Source: Luminiphilus sp. (GTDB lineage: Bacteria > Pseudomonadota > Gammaproteobacteria > Pseudomonadales > Halieaceae). From it: DNA of 64,000 nt. Position 1 is the stretch's first letter; every line of letters begins with the position of its first letter. The position numbers and the translations under genes were made by a program. The notes below the pieces were generated by a model. That model was not told the DNA's origin. It saw only the letters and a program-made list of their open reading frames with translations, and did not search any database. The DNA is taken from NCBI GenBank assembly GCA_029242325.1, contig JAQWUD010000036.1:1-64000 (forward strand). Reading direction: 5' to 3'. Below, piece by piece: positions 1 to 8,955 of this stretch.

Positions 1-414
1 CTCTAGTCGGGCGGATATCGACGGGCGGGAAACTGAGTGACCGCTGAACGCCTTAATGGATGGATATTTCGTCTTAAGTTCCCCGCTCATGACATCCGAT
101 ACTTGGAAGTCAAACTCCTCAAAATATCCATCGGGAGTGGGAAGCGCCAGGCGAAGCGGCGTCGCCTTTGACTTCGCATTGGCTTCGATTAACGCGTTAA
201 GGGCAATTCGATCAACCTTGAGCTCTCGTCGAGCCTGAGCCCCAGCTAAACGCTCCAACCTAAAAGTAGCGCCACCTTGGGTCGATACATCTCGCCAAAT
301 TTGCTCGTCAGCTCTTGAGTGTGCGGCCAACAGCAATACACAACTGGCTGCAACAAAGCAGCTCGTTTGAGTTTTCGACAACCTACCGGGAATTTTTTTC
401 TTTTTATGTCTCAC
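1..414 (-). CDS. N-terminal part of a secreted reprolysin-like metallopeptidase (runs off left edge)
   Basis: Reading the minus strand from a GTG at 414, an open frame of 138 codons continues through position 1, so the gene is cut by the window edge. An in-frame stop (TGA at 423-421) lies just upstream, which makes GTG the first usable start. A basic N-terminus and hydrophobic segment (VAASCVLLLAAHSRA) look like a signal peptide. The rest resembles the propeptide of the metallopeptidase at 9786-13094: LRLALPTPDGYFEEFDF versus FTIDLPSPDGGYRQFEF, then MSGELKTKYPSIKAFSGHS versus MSPGLARKFPHIMAFSGRS. The zinc site would lie beyond the edge, so the enzymatic call rests only on this paralogy. Confidence 0.75.
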   Translation of the reverse strand, partial: MRHKKKKIPGRLSKTQTSCFVAASCVLLLAAHSRADEQIWRDVSTQGGATFRLERLAGAQARRELKVDRIALNALIEANAKSKATPLRLALPTPDGYFEEFDFQVSDVMSGELKTKYPSIKAFSGHSVSRPSISARLE

Positions 415-713
415 GGCTGATCATCCAAGGTTAGGGTCTAAAGGCAGACTGCGATGATCAGCTTCCCAGAGATATCATCTCCTGCCAAGCCCTTGGCGCA
501 TCCTGACAATCCTTACGCATGGTTGGATTCTCTCAGGGTACAGCCCTTTCCAGACCCCCGGTGGAGGCCGCTGTGAGAGATTGGAGGTTTAGCCTCGAAT
601 AGAATATGACTAACCTCAAGGGAGACGCTTTTTTCTGACCCGGTAGGGGGCCTAAATCAAAAACGCTTGGGACTCCTGCCCATTTTCATTTTTGGCGCGG
701 CGATTTTATGGGC

Positions 714-2054
714 TTAATCCTTACTACCTTTCCTAATGACATTCACTGCGTCCTTTAATTGCTTGATGCTACTGCCGCCGCTGTAGAGTCCGTAAGTCAT
801 AGTTTGCTTTTCGTGACCAATCAGGTCGGCTGCAACGCCCTCGCTGACACCGCCTTGCTCCAAGAAGGTCGTGACGTTCTTGCGGATGCTGTGAAACACC
901 TTACGAGGGTCGTCGCCTACCACTGTCTTCTTATGGCGTCCGAATCGTTTGCCGATGGCGTTCTTATTCCTGAGCTTTAGCTCGATGTGTTTTATCTCTT
1001 TAGCGAGAGGAACATATCGAATTGACGCCCCGGTCTTGGCCGCCTTCTCATCGACATAGAAGCAGTCCACGCCCTGATGCTTAACCGTCTTATCTTGCAG
1101 ACATATCTCGGCGATACGCATACCCGTGTAGCGTGCTATGTCCACGACATCTTTAAGCTCGTCGTCACAGAGTTCGCGGACGGCTAACAGCTCGTCCCAC
1201 TCGAACGGTATGTAGCTCTGCTTCTTGCGTAATGACTTGGGCAACGTAATGCCATTGAATGGCGAGTCACCCTGACGGACGTAATGACTACCCTGCAGGA
1301 ACTTCCAGTAGCTCGATAGAATTGCTAGATGCTTAACCACTGTCTCGCGTGCTCTGGTGTCGGCATTAACCCACGCCTGCACGGTGTCGGCGTTCACCTG
1401 CTCAAGATGCTTGAACACCTTAGCGCCACCATTAACTGCCGACTTCGCATCCTTCTGGCTCTTACCGTACTGCTCAACAAACTCATCGCGGAATTGACCG
1501 AACGGTATGCCCTCATCACCGAGCAATGCAGGCACATAGTTGTGAGTGCAGGCTGCATCGTTGTCGAAGAGGACACTACTGAGCACCTTATTCATGACTA
1601 GAGGCATCACCGTCAGCTCGTCTACCTCGTCGTTGATGTATCCAGTGATAACAATGACCGGCCCAAATTGGTCAGTCTCTAGCGTGACCGTTGTGACCTT
1701 AAGGCCGCCGCTGTCACCGATCACCTTGTGATCACATGCCTCGATCTGTCGCCAAGTGGCCGCACTGATCTTGTCGTGTGGGATACCTTTACGGGCGTCT
1801 GTTCCCTCTGGGGACGTTGCCTTAGCCTTGGCTATGTCGCCCATGATGGTGTCTGGCTCCATGCGTGCTCTGGCTATTTGCTCCTTCCATTCGGCCACCC
1901 AAGGGAGCCCAGCTATTTGCGCCTGCGAGATGTCCCGGTGTCGCGTAGAGCGACGAAAGTGGGTAGCCTTGAAGATGTGGCGCACGTCCTTTGGTATCAG
2001 CATTACTGCCTGCCAGACGTTGCCACGGAGCTGGAAATAACGAGGTGCTGCCAT
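714..2054 (-). CDS. Tyrosine recombinase / phage-type integrase
   Basis: A 446-residue site-specific recombinase of the phage integrase family, which breaks and rejoins DNA through a tyrosine linkage. The C-terminal catalytic domain is complete: Arg313 in TGMRIAEI, His388-x-x-Arg391 in HSIRK, His414 in GHE, and the nucleophile Tyr424 in LYSGG. The N-terminal 60 residues (RYFQLRGNVWQAVMLIPKDV) resemble the DUF6538-type arm-binding region, followed by a SAM-like core-binding domain. The ATG at 2054 is preferred over one 8 codons upstream because AAGGGA sits 8 nt before it. No phage structural, replication or excision genes accompany it, so it is a solitary integrase, probably left from a mobile element. 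Its attachment site was not identified. Confidence 0.9.
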   Translation of the reverse strand: MAAPRYFQLRGNVWQAVMLIPKDVRHIFKATHFRRSTRHRDISQAQIAGLPWVAEWKEQIARARMEPDTIMGDIAKAKATSPEGTDARKGIPHDKISAATWRQIEACDHKVIGDSGGLKVTTVTLETDQFGPVIVITGYINDEVDELTVMPLVMNKVLSSVLFDNDAACTHNYVPALLGDEGIPFGQFRDEFVEQYGKSQKDAKSAVNGGAKVFKHLEQVNADTVQAWVNADTRARETVVKHLAILSSYWKFLQGSHYVRQGDSPFNGITLPKSLRKKQSYIPFEWDELLAVRELCDDELKDVVDIARYTGMRIAEICLQDKTVKHQGVDCFYVDEKAAKTGASIRYVPLAKEIKHIELKLRNKNAIGKRFGRHKKTVVGDDPRKVFHSIRKNVTTFLEQGGVSEGVAADLIGHEKQTMTYGLYSGGSSIKQLKDAVNVIRKGSKD

Positions 2055-2373
2055 GATTCGGGTCCCTTGAAATATCACAGTTCCGGGACGAAAACTTATA
2101 TTTAGCGGGCTTCAGGGGGGTACTACGATAATCCCTTTTTCTCCGCCATTACCGTATTGCGGTCACTTCATTTTGATTCAGTTCTGTTTGGAGTTCCGAT
2201 ACACCGTTAACGAGTCATACCCGATGTACTGTCGTGACGATGTTGGCGGAAGATTTGAAATTTAGCCGCCGGAGTGGTGGTCGTAACGTTTAGGAAATCT
2301 GAGCATGCTTCTCGCCTTGAGATGCACAGTCTCTGGTGATCTTTACTACCTATTAACTTGGAAACATTAGCTT
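2055..2373. other. Intergenic, nothing recognised
   Basis: 319 bases between the start of the integrase and the end of the radical SAM gene, both on the minus strand. I see no open frame with coding character, no tRNA and no clear hairpin terminator. If the integrase att site is internal to the element it could lie here, but no direct repeat was found by eye. Confidence 0.4.
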
Positions 2374-3543
2374 TTAAATGAAATTCGCGTGTGCAGGTCG
2401 ATCCGCTTTTAATTCATAAAGATATTCGTTTATTTCATTCTGCCGGCAACCAACTCCACACTCAGTGTGCACGTTTATCTGCTCCTTAACGCGCCTCATT
2501 ACCTCTGCGTATCTATCCCCAAAGACAATTTCCCTAAACGACTCATTCACAATATTCCCAATGTACAAGTCTTCTCTCTCAAAATGATTTCCACAGGGGT
2601 ATACATCTCCTTTGCCAGTGATTTGAGGTAGAAACTCGCATCCATAACACGATTGGTAATTACGTGTTTTTTTGTCCATTTTCTCACGCTTAATCACCAC
2701 CTTATAATCTTGGTCAGAGAAAGCCTCGGCCTTAAGAAAAATCTCCTCGTATTGCGAGTAATTGTCCAAAACTAATCCATGCTGCACGTTGTCTTTTTCT
2801 TCGCTTCCAGACTCGGATGTTTGCTTTACAACGAAATAGTCTACGCCCAATCTCCGCCCCAGTTCTGCTTGGGGCACTACTTGGTCTAAGCAATCCTCTA
2901 TGAGGACCATCTGCATGCCAATAACAACAGGCAATTCAAGTTCCTTCTTTATCTCTACACAACGTTTTATATTCTTGACCACCTTCTCAAAGGTCTTTTC
3001 GTTGCCTCCCATAACTCGTTGGTATGCTTCTGGCTGTCCAACAGCAAGCGTAAATCTTATCCAGCTCAAAGACTCAAGGAATTTTGGCAGCCGATCTGAC
3101 TTCAAAGCCACTCCATTGGTGGCAATAGCCATATCGAGGCCAAAGTTAGCTCCGGCCTCTACAGCATCATAGACTCCAGGGTGCAAAGTAGGCTCGCCAT
3201 CACCAAGAAAGCCGATAGCTTTTACACCCATTTCTGCTGAGCATTTCAAAAACTCAATCAGGGCATCAGTGGGAATTGTGGATGAGGTGCGGTTTTCGGG
3301 CACCATGTAGTAACAGAACTTGCAGGCAACATTGCAGGTTTGGGTGATCCCCATATCTATATATATGGGGGCGATTCTCTCCCCCGCCTGCCACTCAGCA
3401 ACTCGGGCCGGGTGCAGGTGAAGCTTGTGTCCATCCAACCTTTGCCTGGATACTTCTGACGATACCTTCAGGTGCCCACCCGGACGCGCAGAAGATGCGA
3501 TAAGTGAGTCAGTATTTTTATGTGATCGCGAGGAATCGACCAT
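2374..3543 (-). CDS. Radical SAM/SPASM domain protein
   Basis: A radical S-adenosylmethionine enzyme. The 4Fe-4S cysteines are in CNVACKFC (about residues 70-77 from the ATG at 3543), followed by the glycine-rich SAM-binding motif GDGEPTLHP. The C-terminus carries a SPASM-like set of cysteines (CYGCEF, YPCGNHF, CGVGC) that would bind auxiliary clusters. The leader KLHLHPARVAEW just before the first strand is typical of SPASM proteins found in surface polysaccharide or peptide modification loci, but no substrate gene sits next to it, so the substrate is unknown. The gene is visibly richer in A+T than its neighbours and lies beside an integrase, which suggests recent transfer. A TTG at 3576 is an alternative start. 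Confidence 0.85.
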   Translation of the reverse strand: MVDSSRSHKNTDSLIASSARPGGHLKVSSEVSRQRLDGHKLHLHPARVAEWQAGERIAPIYIDMGITQTCNVACKFCYYMVPENRTSSTIPTDALIEFLKCSAEMGVKAIGFLGDGEPTLHPGVYDAVEAGANFGLDMAIATNGVALKSDRLPKFLESLSWIRFTLAVGQPEAYQRVMGGNEKTFEKVVKNIKRCVEIKKELELPVVIGMQMVLIEDCLDQVVPQAELGRRLGVDYFVVKQTSESGSEEKDNVQHGLVLDNYSQYEEIFLKAEAFSDQDYKVVIKREKMDKKTRNYQSCYGCEFLPQITGKGDVYPCGNHFEREDLYIGNIVNESFREIVFGDRYAEVMRRVKEQINVHTECGVGCRQNEINEYLYELKADRPAHANFI

Positions 3544-3576
3544 TTCAAGATCCAGCGTTATTGCGTACCTAGTCAA

Positions 3577-4361
3577 ATCTACTTCTACTGCTTGAATTTT
3601 TCAAATCGACTAGTAACAAATCACTACCTCAAGATGGCGCTTGTGTCTTGATGGCTGAACATATCGTCAGAATCGCCTTCTTGGCTTCGTTGGATTTCTT
3701 TTCCAGTGCCGGTTTAGCAACTTTTTTCTAGAAATTTGGTAGACCGGGTGGTCCAACTTAGGCATCACCGCCTGCCAATCTATTTAGATTTTGTCTGACT
3801 GAGCTCTTTTGCCTCAGTTTCTGAAAAATATTCCAAACAATAGAATGGTCATCACTCCATCAACCACTGAGATCTGACCTACATCTCACCCCCTAATGTA
3901 TCTGGGCGGTAACCATCACAATTACAACGGCAGTTAGCCCCCCGGGGGGTGTACTTCGTCAGGTGGTGGGGTAGGGCAGCCTACCGAGCCGGGCCTTTTC
4001 GGTGGCTCTGAACATCGAGATAGCGGGAAATCAGCCCCATAAAATAAAGATTTATAAAATCAGTGGGTAAGTGATTTTAGATAAAAGTGACTGAACAAGA
4101 GTGTAGGGCAAAGTGTTGACCACGATAGCCTTAAAACCAGCGCTTAAGCGGGTTTGCGGAGGACTCCTTTTCCGCCATAAATAAATGAGCCTGATCGGGC
4201 CCCTTTTTTGTTTGATCATGGATTGGTTTGGGTAACCTCGGATTCGATTTAGTGCGCGCAGGCGGCCTTTTTGTTGGGCGCAAAGCCATCGGGCGTAGCG
4301 GCCAGGGGTGATGACACCAGCGGAGGCAACGCGGCTCGAATCGATATCTTATCCTCTGCAA
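3577..4361. other. Gene-poor stretch with a dispersed repeat
   Basis: About 0.8 kb without a convincing gene. It contains one copy of a dispersed element near 3893-3953 and a small palindrome around 4137-4152 (core CGCTTAAGCG). A 76-codon minus-strand frame at 4131-4361 has an arginine/proline-rich, non-coding-like composition and no ribosome binding site, so it is not called. The base composition is mixed and the stretch may be a decayed mobile insertion. Confidence 0.4.
3893..3953 (+). repeat. Dispersed repeat copy 1 with GC palindrome
   Basis: The core CTGGGCGGTAAC at 3902-3913 is followed by an ACAACGGC block, a TAG and the perfect palindrome CCCCCCGGGGGG at 3938-3949. A second copy in the same orientation is at 37072-37132. 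In both, the same frame reads YLGGN, then His/Tyr and Asn residues, then a TAG. Function unknown. Confidence 0.65.
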
Positions 4362-4394
4362 ATAAAAAAGCCCCCATTGACGGCTTCGGGCTTC
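4362..4394 (-). terminator. Rho-independent terminator of the SPOR gene
   Basis: On the minus strand a stem AGCCC/GGGCT (4392-4388 with 4373-4369) is followed by a run of six T. It lies about 50 nt beyond the stop of the SPOR-domain gene. Confidence 0.65.
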
Positions 4395-4442
4395 TCAAAC
4401 GGCAAGGTCAACTGGAGGAAGTCACCCTGCGCTTTAACGATC

Positions 4443-5543
4443 TCAGGTGTCCACGGGTGTTTGGCCCACCCAGAGTTGGCTCACGCCAAATTCGTCTTCT
4501 AATGCGGTAGCGGTGGCTTGTGCCGCCTCCTTGGATTCAAAACCGTCTATGCGGACGCGGTGCAGTATTCGGTCGGCGTCAACCATCACTTCTTGTATGG
4601 TCGCTTCGTAACCTGCATTTTGCAGTCGAGTTAGCCAATTTTCTGCGGAGGCTACTGCCGAGTAAGCGCCCAAGTTGACGAACCAATCGCCCGCGCCCAC
4701 AGAAAATGCTGCGGCATCCAATGACGTGCTCTCGGTGAGGGACTCGCCTCGGTCTGCAACTGTGTCATCCAATGCGTTGTTATCTGCGGTAGGGGTGCTA
4801 TCGGTCTCGCTGCTGGTCAGCGCCTGCAAGCTGGCGATTTCTTCCATCGCCACTTCATAATCGCGATATAAACCTTCTAGTTGCAGCTTTAGCGCTGCGT
4901 TGTCGGTCTCCAGCGCAGCGATTTCAGCAGGGTCGATTGCGTTCGATGAGCGGGCCCTAGCCTGGTTGCTCTCCAGCTCGACAACTCGGGTCTGCAGGAC
5001 GGTACGCTCTTCATAGAGCCCCCATCCCCCAATTGCCAGTAGCAGAATTGCGATAAGGCCTACCGCGGTGGGCCACATGGGGCGACCTTCCACGATGCCC
5101 TCATCATCAATGTCATCGTCATCGTCGTCGTCAGCTTCATCGGCATCGTGATCATCAGCCAGGTCGGAGTCGTCTGACGCATCGAGTGCTTCGGCGTCCT
5201 CATCCGACCAGTCGTCATCATCCTCATCCTGTTCTGACTCGGCGTTGTCATCTGATGACGGAGAGGCGGGCTGAATTGCCGCGGCGAGTCCACTATCCAC
5301 TAACCAATCTTTTTCGGCTTCGGCGGGAGTCGTATCATCTTCAGGTTCATCTTCTGAGGATTCGGCACGCAGCCGCTCTGATCCGCCAAACTCCGGGATG
5401 TCTGCCTCGCCGCTGTCCCGATCTGATTCAGCTCGCGCCGCCAAAGCATCAGTCTGAACCGAATCGGCCTTATCCTCACTCCCTTTGCGCTCATCGTTCG
5501 GGGAAGCGGTATCGATAGTGTTGTCGTCGTCTCGGTTATCCAT
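4443..5543 (-). CDS. SPOR domain protein, acidic, single membrane span
   Basis: A 366-residue bitopic membrane protein. Residues 1-150 are extremely acidic, with long Asp/Glu runs, and would be cytoplasmic. One transmembrane helix follows at about 156-177 (PTAVGLIAILLLAIGGWGLY). A coiled-coil-like segment comes next (about 178-245), then a linker, and a C-terminal SPOR domain from about 285 (GDWFVNLGAYSAVASAENWLTRLQNAGY). SPOR domains bind denuded septal peptidoglycan, so a role at the division site or in the cell wall is likely, but the specific partner is unknown. AGAGGG 9 nt before the ATG supports the start. It is divergent from the deacetylase gene at 5724 and has its own terminator. Confidence 0.85.
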   Translation of the reverse strand: MDNRDDDNTIDTASPNDERKGSEDKADSVQTDALAARAESDRDSGEADIPEFGGSERLRAESSEDEPEDDTTPAEAEKDWLVDSGLAAAIQPASPSSDDNAESEQDEDDDDWSDEDAEALDASDDSDLADDHDADEADDDDDDDIDDEGIVEGRPMWPTAVGLIAILLLAIGGWGLYEERTVLQTRVVELESNQARARSSNAIDPAEIAALETDNAALKLQLEGLYRDYEVAMEEIASLQALTSSETDSTPTADNNALDDTVADRGESLTESTSLDAAAFSVGAGDWFVNLGAYSAVASAENWLTRLQNAGYEATIQEVMVDADRILHRVRIDGFESKEAAQATATALEDEFGVSQLWVGQTPVDT

Positions 5544-5723
5544 GGCCGTGTGCCCTCTGGTTGCAGGATACAGGTTATACGATCACGTGAGTTTTGGTGA
5601 CTTCCCCGCTTAAAACAAGTCAAAAAGTTGCCAACTATCAACGGCCTAATGACATGATTGAGAGAGAGGCATGGCTCATTTGGAAACTCGATGTAAGGTA
5701 GTGCGACATATGAGGGCACTATT

Positions 5724-6635
5724 TTGCGCATCTATACCCACGACACTTGCTTGCAGCATGAGGTCCCAAGCGGTCATCCAGAGCGCCCGGCGCGATTGGA
5801 TTTTCTGCTGAATCATCTGGCACAAACCGGTTTTACCAAAGATCATCCGCTGCTCGTCGCGCCCACTATTGCTGAAGAGATGATTGCGCGCGCGCATCAT
5901 CGCCGTTTGGCCAAAACGCTTGCAGACGCTACACCCAGGAAGGGGTTGGTTGCCCTTGATGAAGACACTTGGCTCAGCCCCGCAAGTGTTACCGCCGCGC
6001 GACACGCCGCCGGAGCCGTCTGGCAAGGGGTCAATGACGTTGTGAATAGCGTCGAAAAACGTGTGTTCTGCGCTGTTCGTCCTCCGGGCCATCATGCCGA
6101 GTCGAACACGCCCATGGGTTTTTGTTTGCTCAATAGCGTGGCGATCGCTGCAATCAACGCATTGTCATTGCCCGATATCGAGCGAGTCGCGATACTGGAT
6201 TTTGATGTGCACCACGGTAACGGCACGGTGGAAATGAGCACTGCCTACCCAGACATTCTCGTTTGCTCGAGCTTCCAGCATCCTTACTACCCAGGCAGGT
6301 ACCACGAAGTGGCTCAGCCCAATATTGTGAATACGCCGCTGGCGGCGGGCACCTCGGGGCCCGCATTCCGCCGCGCCATTGCGGCGCGTTGGTGGCCTGA
6401 GATTGAGAAACATCGCCCCGATCTCATACTTATTTCTGCGGGCTTTGACGGCCACAAGGCAGATCCTTTGGCTCAGTGGGGGTTAGTGGAGGCCGATTAT
6501 AGCTGGATAACGGCAGAAATCGTTGCTCTGGCTGGCCAGTATGCGCAAGGACGCATCGTGTCTGTTCTGGAGGGAGGGTACGATCTTGATTCACTTGCAG
6601 CGTCAGCGATGGCTCATTTAGAGCAGTTGGTATGA
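5724..6635 (+). CDS. Histone deacetylase family protein (AcuC/AphA-like)
   Basis: A 303-residue zinc-dependent arginase/deacetylase-fold enzyme. The hallmark motifs occur in order: HPERPARL near the N-terminus, RPPGHHAE (the catalytic histidine pair), DFDVHHGNGT (zinc ligands Asp and His), SAGFDGHKADPL (zinc ligand Asp) and EGGYDL. Bacterial members remove acetyl groups from polyamines or related amides, or from proteins; the substrate here cannot be read from sequence. The start is a TTG with GAGGG 7 nt upstream; no better in-frame ATG exists. The stop overlaps by 4 nt (ATGA) the start of a cytochrome c gene that is broken, so the two formed an operon. Confidence 0.9.
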   Translation: MRIYTHDTCLQHEVPSGHPERPARLDFLLNHLAQTGFTKDHPLLVAPTIAEEMIARAHHRRLAKTLADATPRKGLVALDEDTWLSPASVTAARHAAGAVWQGVNDVVNSVEKRVFCAVRPPGHHAESNTPMGFCLLNSVAIAAINALSLPDIERVAILDFDVHHGNGTVEMSTAYPDILVCSSFQHPYYPGRYHEVAQPNIVNTPLAAGTSGPAFRRAIAARWWPEIEKHRPDLILISAGFDGHKADPLAQWGLVEADYSWITAEIVALAGQYAQGRIVSVLEGGYDLDSLAASAMAHLEQLV

Positions 6636-6967
6636 GTCGCTGCTCCGGGTCGCTTCCCCGTTTCTGTCTGACGGCACTCTTGCTCTCGGGTGGCGCACTG
6701 TGCGCGGACCCAACGGCGTCTGACACAACAGCGATTCGCTACACCGAGGCGCAGGCAGCCGCCGGGCGCTTGATTTATCAGGCGCAGTGCGCGAATTGTC
6801 ATGGACTCGCATTGAGGGGTGGCGAATCCGCGCCTGCGCTTTTAGGGCGCACATTTCTCGACGCCTAGCGCGCTCGCACCCTCGGGGATTTCGTGGCAGT
6901 GAATCTGACCATGCCCCTGTCAAATCCCGGCCGCTTGCCCGCCAGCGCCTATGAGTCAGCTGTGATG
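6632..6967 (+). pseudogene. Cytochrome c, interrupted by an amber codon
   Basis: The gene begins with a signal peptide (LPRFCLTALLLSGGALCA) and carries one haem site, CANCH, in AGRLIYQAQCANCHGLALRGG. After RTFLDA comes TAG at 6866-6868. The same frame then continues with class-typical sequence, ARTLGDFVAVNLTMPLSNPG and RLPASAYESAV, so the TAG very probably replaced TGG (Trp). After about 6967 the family resemblance is lost. A truncated product of 78 residues would still hold the CXXCH but lack the distal methionine loop. It overlaps the upstream deacetylase gene by 4 nt. Confidence 0.8.
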
Positions 6968-6983
6968 TGCAGAGAGGATTTGA

Positions 6984-8219
6984 TTATGCTCGTGAGCCTC
7001 CCGTTAGCGCGCCGTAAACAATATTTTTAATCTGACCTCGAAAATTAAAAGTGGAGGAGGGGATGAGCTGGGTCATGAAGAGGGCGTAGAGCTCCTCTAC
7101 CGGGTCTACCCAGAAAAGTGTTGATGCCAAGCCACCCCAGTAGAGGTCACCTTCGCCAACCGTCCCCGACGCGGCAGCATCCATTGTTGAGGCGAAGCCC
7201 AGACCAAAGCCGACGCCCTCGTTACTGGTCTCAGAGAATCCCCCCACCGCCATTTGGGCGAGCGAAGCGCCGCCGAGGTGGTTCCGTGTCATCAGCTCGA
7301 GGGTCGGTCGGCCGATCAGTTGTCGACCCCGAAAGTGGCCATTTTGAACCAACATCTCGCAGAAATGAGCGTAATCTTGCATCGTCCCGACCAACCCACC
7401 GGCTCCTGAGGGCGCTTTGGGGGGTGTGAGATAGCGACTGCTGACAGGGTCATCCTGTAGGCGCAAGGATTTATCAAGGGCACGCTCATAGCACGCAGCG
7501 AACCGGTCCAGTTTGCTACGAGGGACATGGAAGCCGGTATCGGACATGTCCAGCGGCCCAAACAAGCGCTCGCTGAGAAAGTCGCCCAATGGTCTGCCAG
7601 AGAGCAGCTCAACCAAATAACCACAGACATCGGTGGCGAGTGAGTAGCTCCATTGCGACCCCGGGTCGTAGAGCAATGGCACCTCCGAGAGCTTTTGTAC
7701 AAATTGTTCAAGCGTGTCAGTCCCCGCGCGGGAAATCCCTGCTGCAGCGTAGGCCGGGTCTACGGGGAGTTCCAGGCCGGGTAAAAACCCCCCGTAGGTC
7801 AGGCCCGATGTGTGGCACAGCAGGTGCTGAATGGTCAGTGGAGTACTGGGCGAGCGGGTTACCATGGCCTCTCCCTGACCTTCTACCCAAACCTGGTGTT
7901 TCCGCCACGACGGAATGAACTTGTAGACCGGATCCGTAAGTTGGAATCGCCCTTCCTCAAAAAGCATCATCAAGGCGACGGAGGTAACGGGTTTAGACAT
8001 CGAATAAATGCGAAAAATCGTGTCATCGCGCAGCGGTTTGGCGCGCGCGAGATCCATCGACCCTTTTGCGCTGCAATGAGCGACAACGCCTCGACGGACG
8101 ACCTTGACTGCGTACCCCGGTATTTTCTGCGCGCCGAGGTAGTGCTCCTCAAGATGAGTGTCCAGACGGCTCAGTTTATGTGCGCAGAAGCCTGCAGCTT
8201 CCGGGTCGATGGGTGTCAT
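6984..8219 (-). CDS. Serine hydrolase, beta-lactamase/CubicO family
   Basis: About 411 residues of class C beta-lactamase fold. The nucleophile motif SxxK appears as SMSK in IFRIYSMSKPVTS. The tyrosine motif appears as YSL in QWSYSLATDVCGYL. An HLGG in the C-terminal third stands where the KTG motif usually lies. Members are esterases, D-aminopeptidases or carboxypeptidases rather than true beta-lactamases. There is no signal peptide from either start (ATG at 8219, or an upstream ATG at 8288 that adds 23 residues), so a cytoplasmic esterase-like enzyme is likely. It converges on the decayed cytochrome gene. Confidence 0.85.
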   Translation of the reverse strand: MTPIDPEAAGFCAHKLSRLDTHLEEHYLGAQKIPGYAVKVVRRGVVAHCSAKGSMDLARAKPLRDDTIFRIYSMSKPVTSVALMMLFEEGRFQLTDPVYKFIPSWRKHQVWVEGQGEAMVTRSPSTPLTIQHLLCHTSGLTYGGFLPGLELPVDPAYAAAGISRAGTDTLEQFVQKLSEVPLLYDPGSQWSYSLATDVCGYLVELLSGRPLGDFLSERLFGPLDMSDTGFHVPRSKLDRFAACYERALDKSLRLQDDPVSSRYLTPPKAPSGAGGLVGTMQDYAHFCEMLVQNGHFRGRQLIGRPTLELMTRNHLGGASLAQMAVGGFSETSNEGVGFGLGFASTMDAAASGTVGEGDLYWGGLASTLFWVDPVEELYALFMTQLIPSSTFNFRGQIKNIVYGALTGGSRA

Positions 8220-8318
8220 AACGGTGTCTTTATGTCGGTGGAGTGGGTGTAAGGGTGGAGCGTAGCTCAGTCGTGACGCGGCGAGCATAAATTCCGTGGC
8301 AAGTGCGACATCGAACGC

Positions 8319-8834
8319 TCATGCCTGTGTCCGCGACCTGTCGGGAGTGGCACCGCGTATTTCGGGGTTCACGACGCGTGAGCGCAGAATACGGTAAATA
8401 TCCTGAAATCCCTCGCCGTGAGGTTTGCGATATTTTTGCTTGAGCCAGCGCGTTTGAGGCCCATATCGATACTGAATAAAGTGGCTGACTTCGTGTGCGA
8501 TGGTGGCCGCCAATACCATTTCAGGGTGTTGGCAATGCCGCGATCCAATCACCGGATCCTTGGCGAACGCAGGGTATTCTAGGATTTGAGTATTGCCTGC
8601 GTCATAAGGTGCTAGATCAATATTCACGCCTTTCGCGCACGCTGAAGACCGCTGCCCGGCTAGTTTCAGTTTAATCATGATGTCGGCACCGGCAGTGGCG
8701 TAATCTACGGGGAGCTCATAGTGTTTACGAGTGATCTCACGCAGGCAGCGTTTGATCCATCTCACGGCGGTATTGCGATTGCCGGCAGAAATTCCTGGCG
8801 CGGTGTGGATCCGCATTGCTCCTTGTGTACGCAT
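8319..8834 (-). CDS. SprT-like zinc metallopeptidase-type protein
   Basis: A protein of about 170 residues with the zinc motif HEVSH in MVLAATIAHEVSHFIQYRYG, followed by PHGEGFQDIYRILRSRVV, which matches the C-terminal helix of SprT-like proteins, where a third ligand usually lies. No C-terminal zinc ribbon is seen. The frame is open further upstream, to 9008, but this would overlap the divergent nitroreductase and has no family character. An internal start at 8834 or 8816 (AAGGAG close before the latter) is more plausible. The function of bacterial SprT-like proteins is poorly defined. Confidence 0.7.
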   Translation of the reverse strand: MRTQGAMRIHTAPGISAGNRNTAVRWIKRCLREITRKHYELPVDYATAGADIMIKLKLAGQRSSACAKGVNIDLAPYDAGNTQILEYPAFAKDPVIGSRHCQHPEMVLAATIAHEVSHFIQYRYGPQTRWLKQKYRKPHGEGFQDIYRILRSRVVNPEIRGATPDRSRTQA

Positions 8835-8955
8835 GGTGCAGTCTAGTCTGGACGCCGCAGAATAATCCAGCCATGTGGTCGTGCAGCATGAGGTGACCGG
8901 TGTTCGAGATTCACGCTGACACTGGCGACGCCGGTATACGGTTGAGGACAACAAT

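Noticed and set aside
4131-4361. 76-codon minus-strand frame in gene-poor DNA
   Set aside because: Arg/Pro-rich composition typical of a non-coding frame and no start signal.
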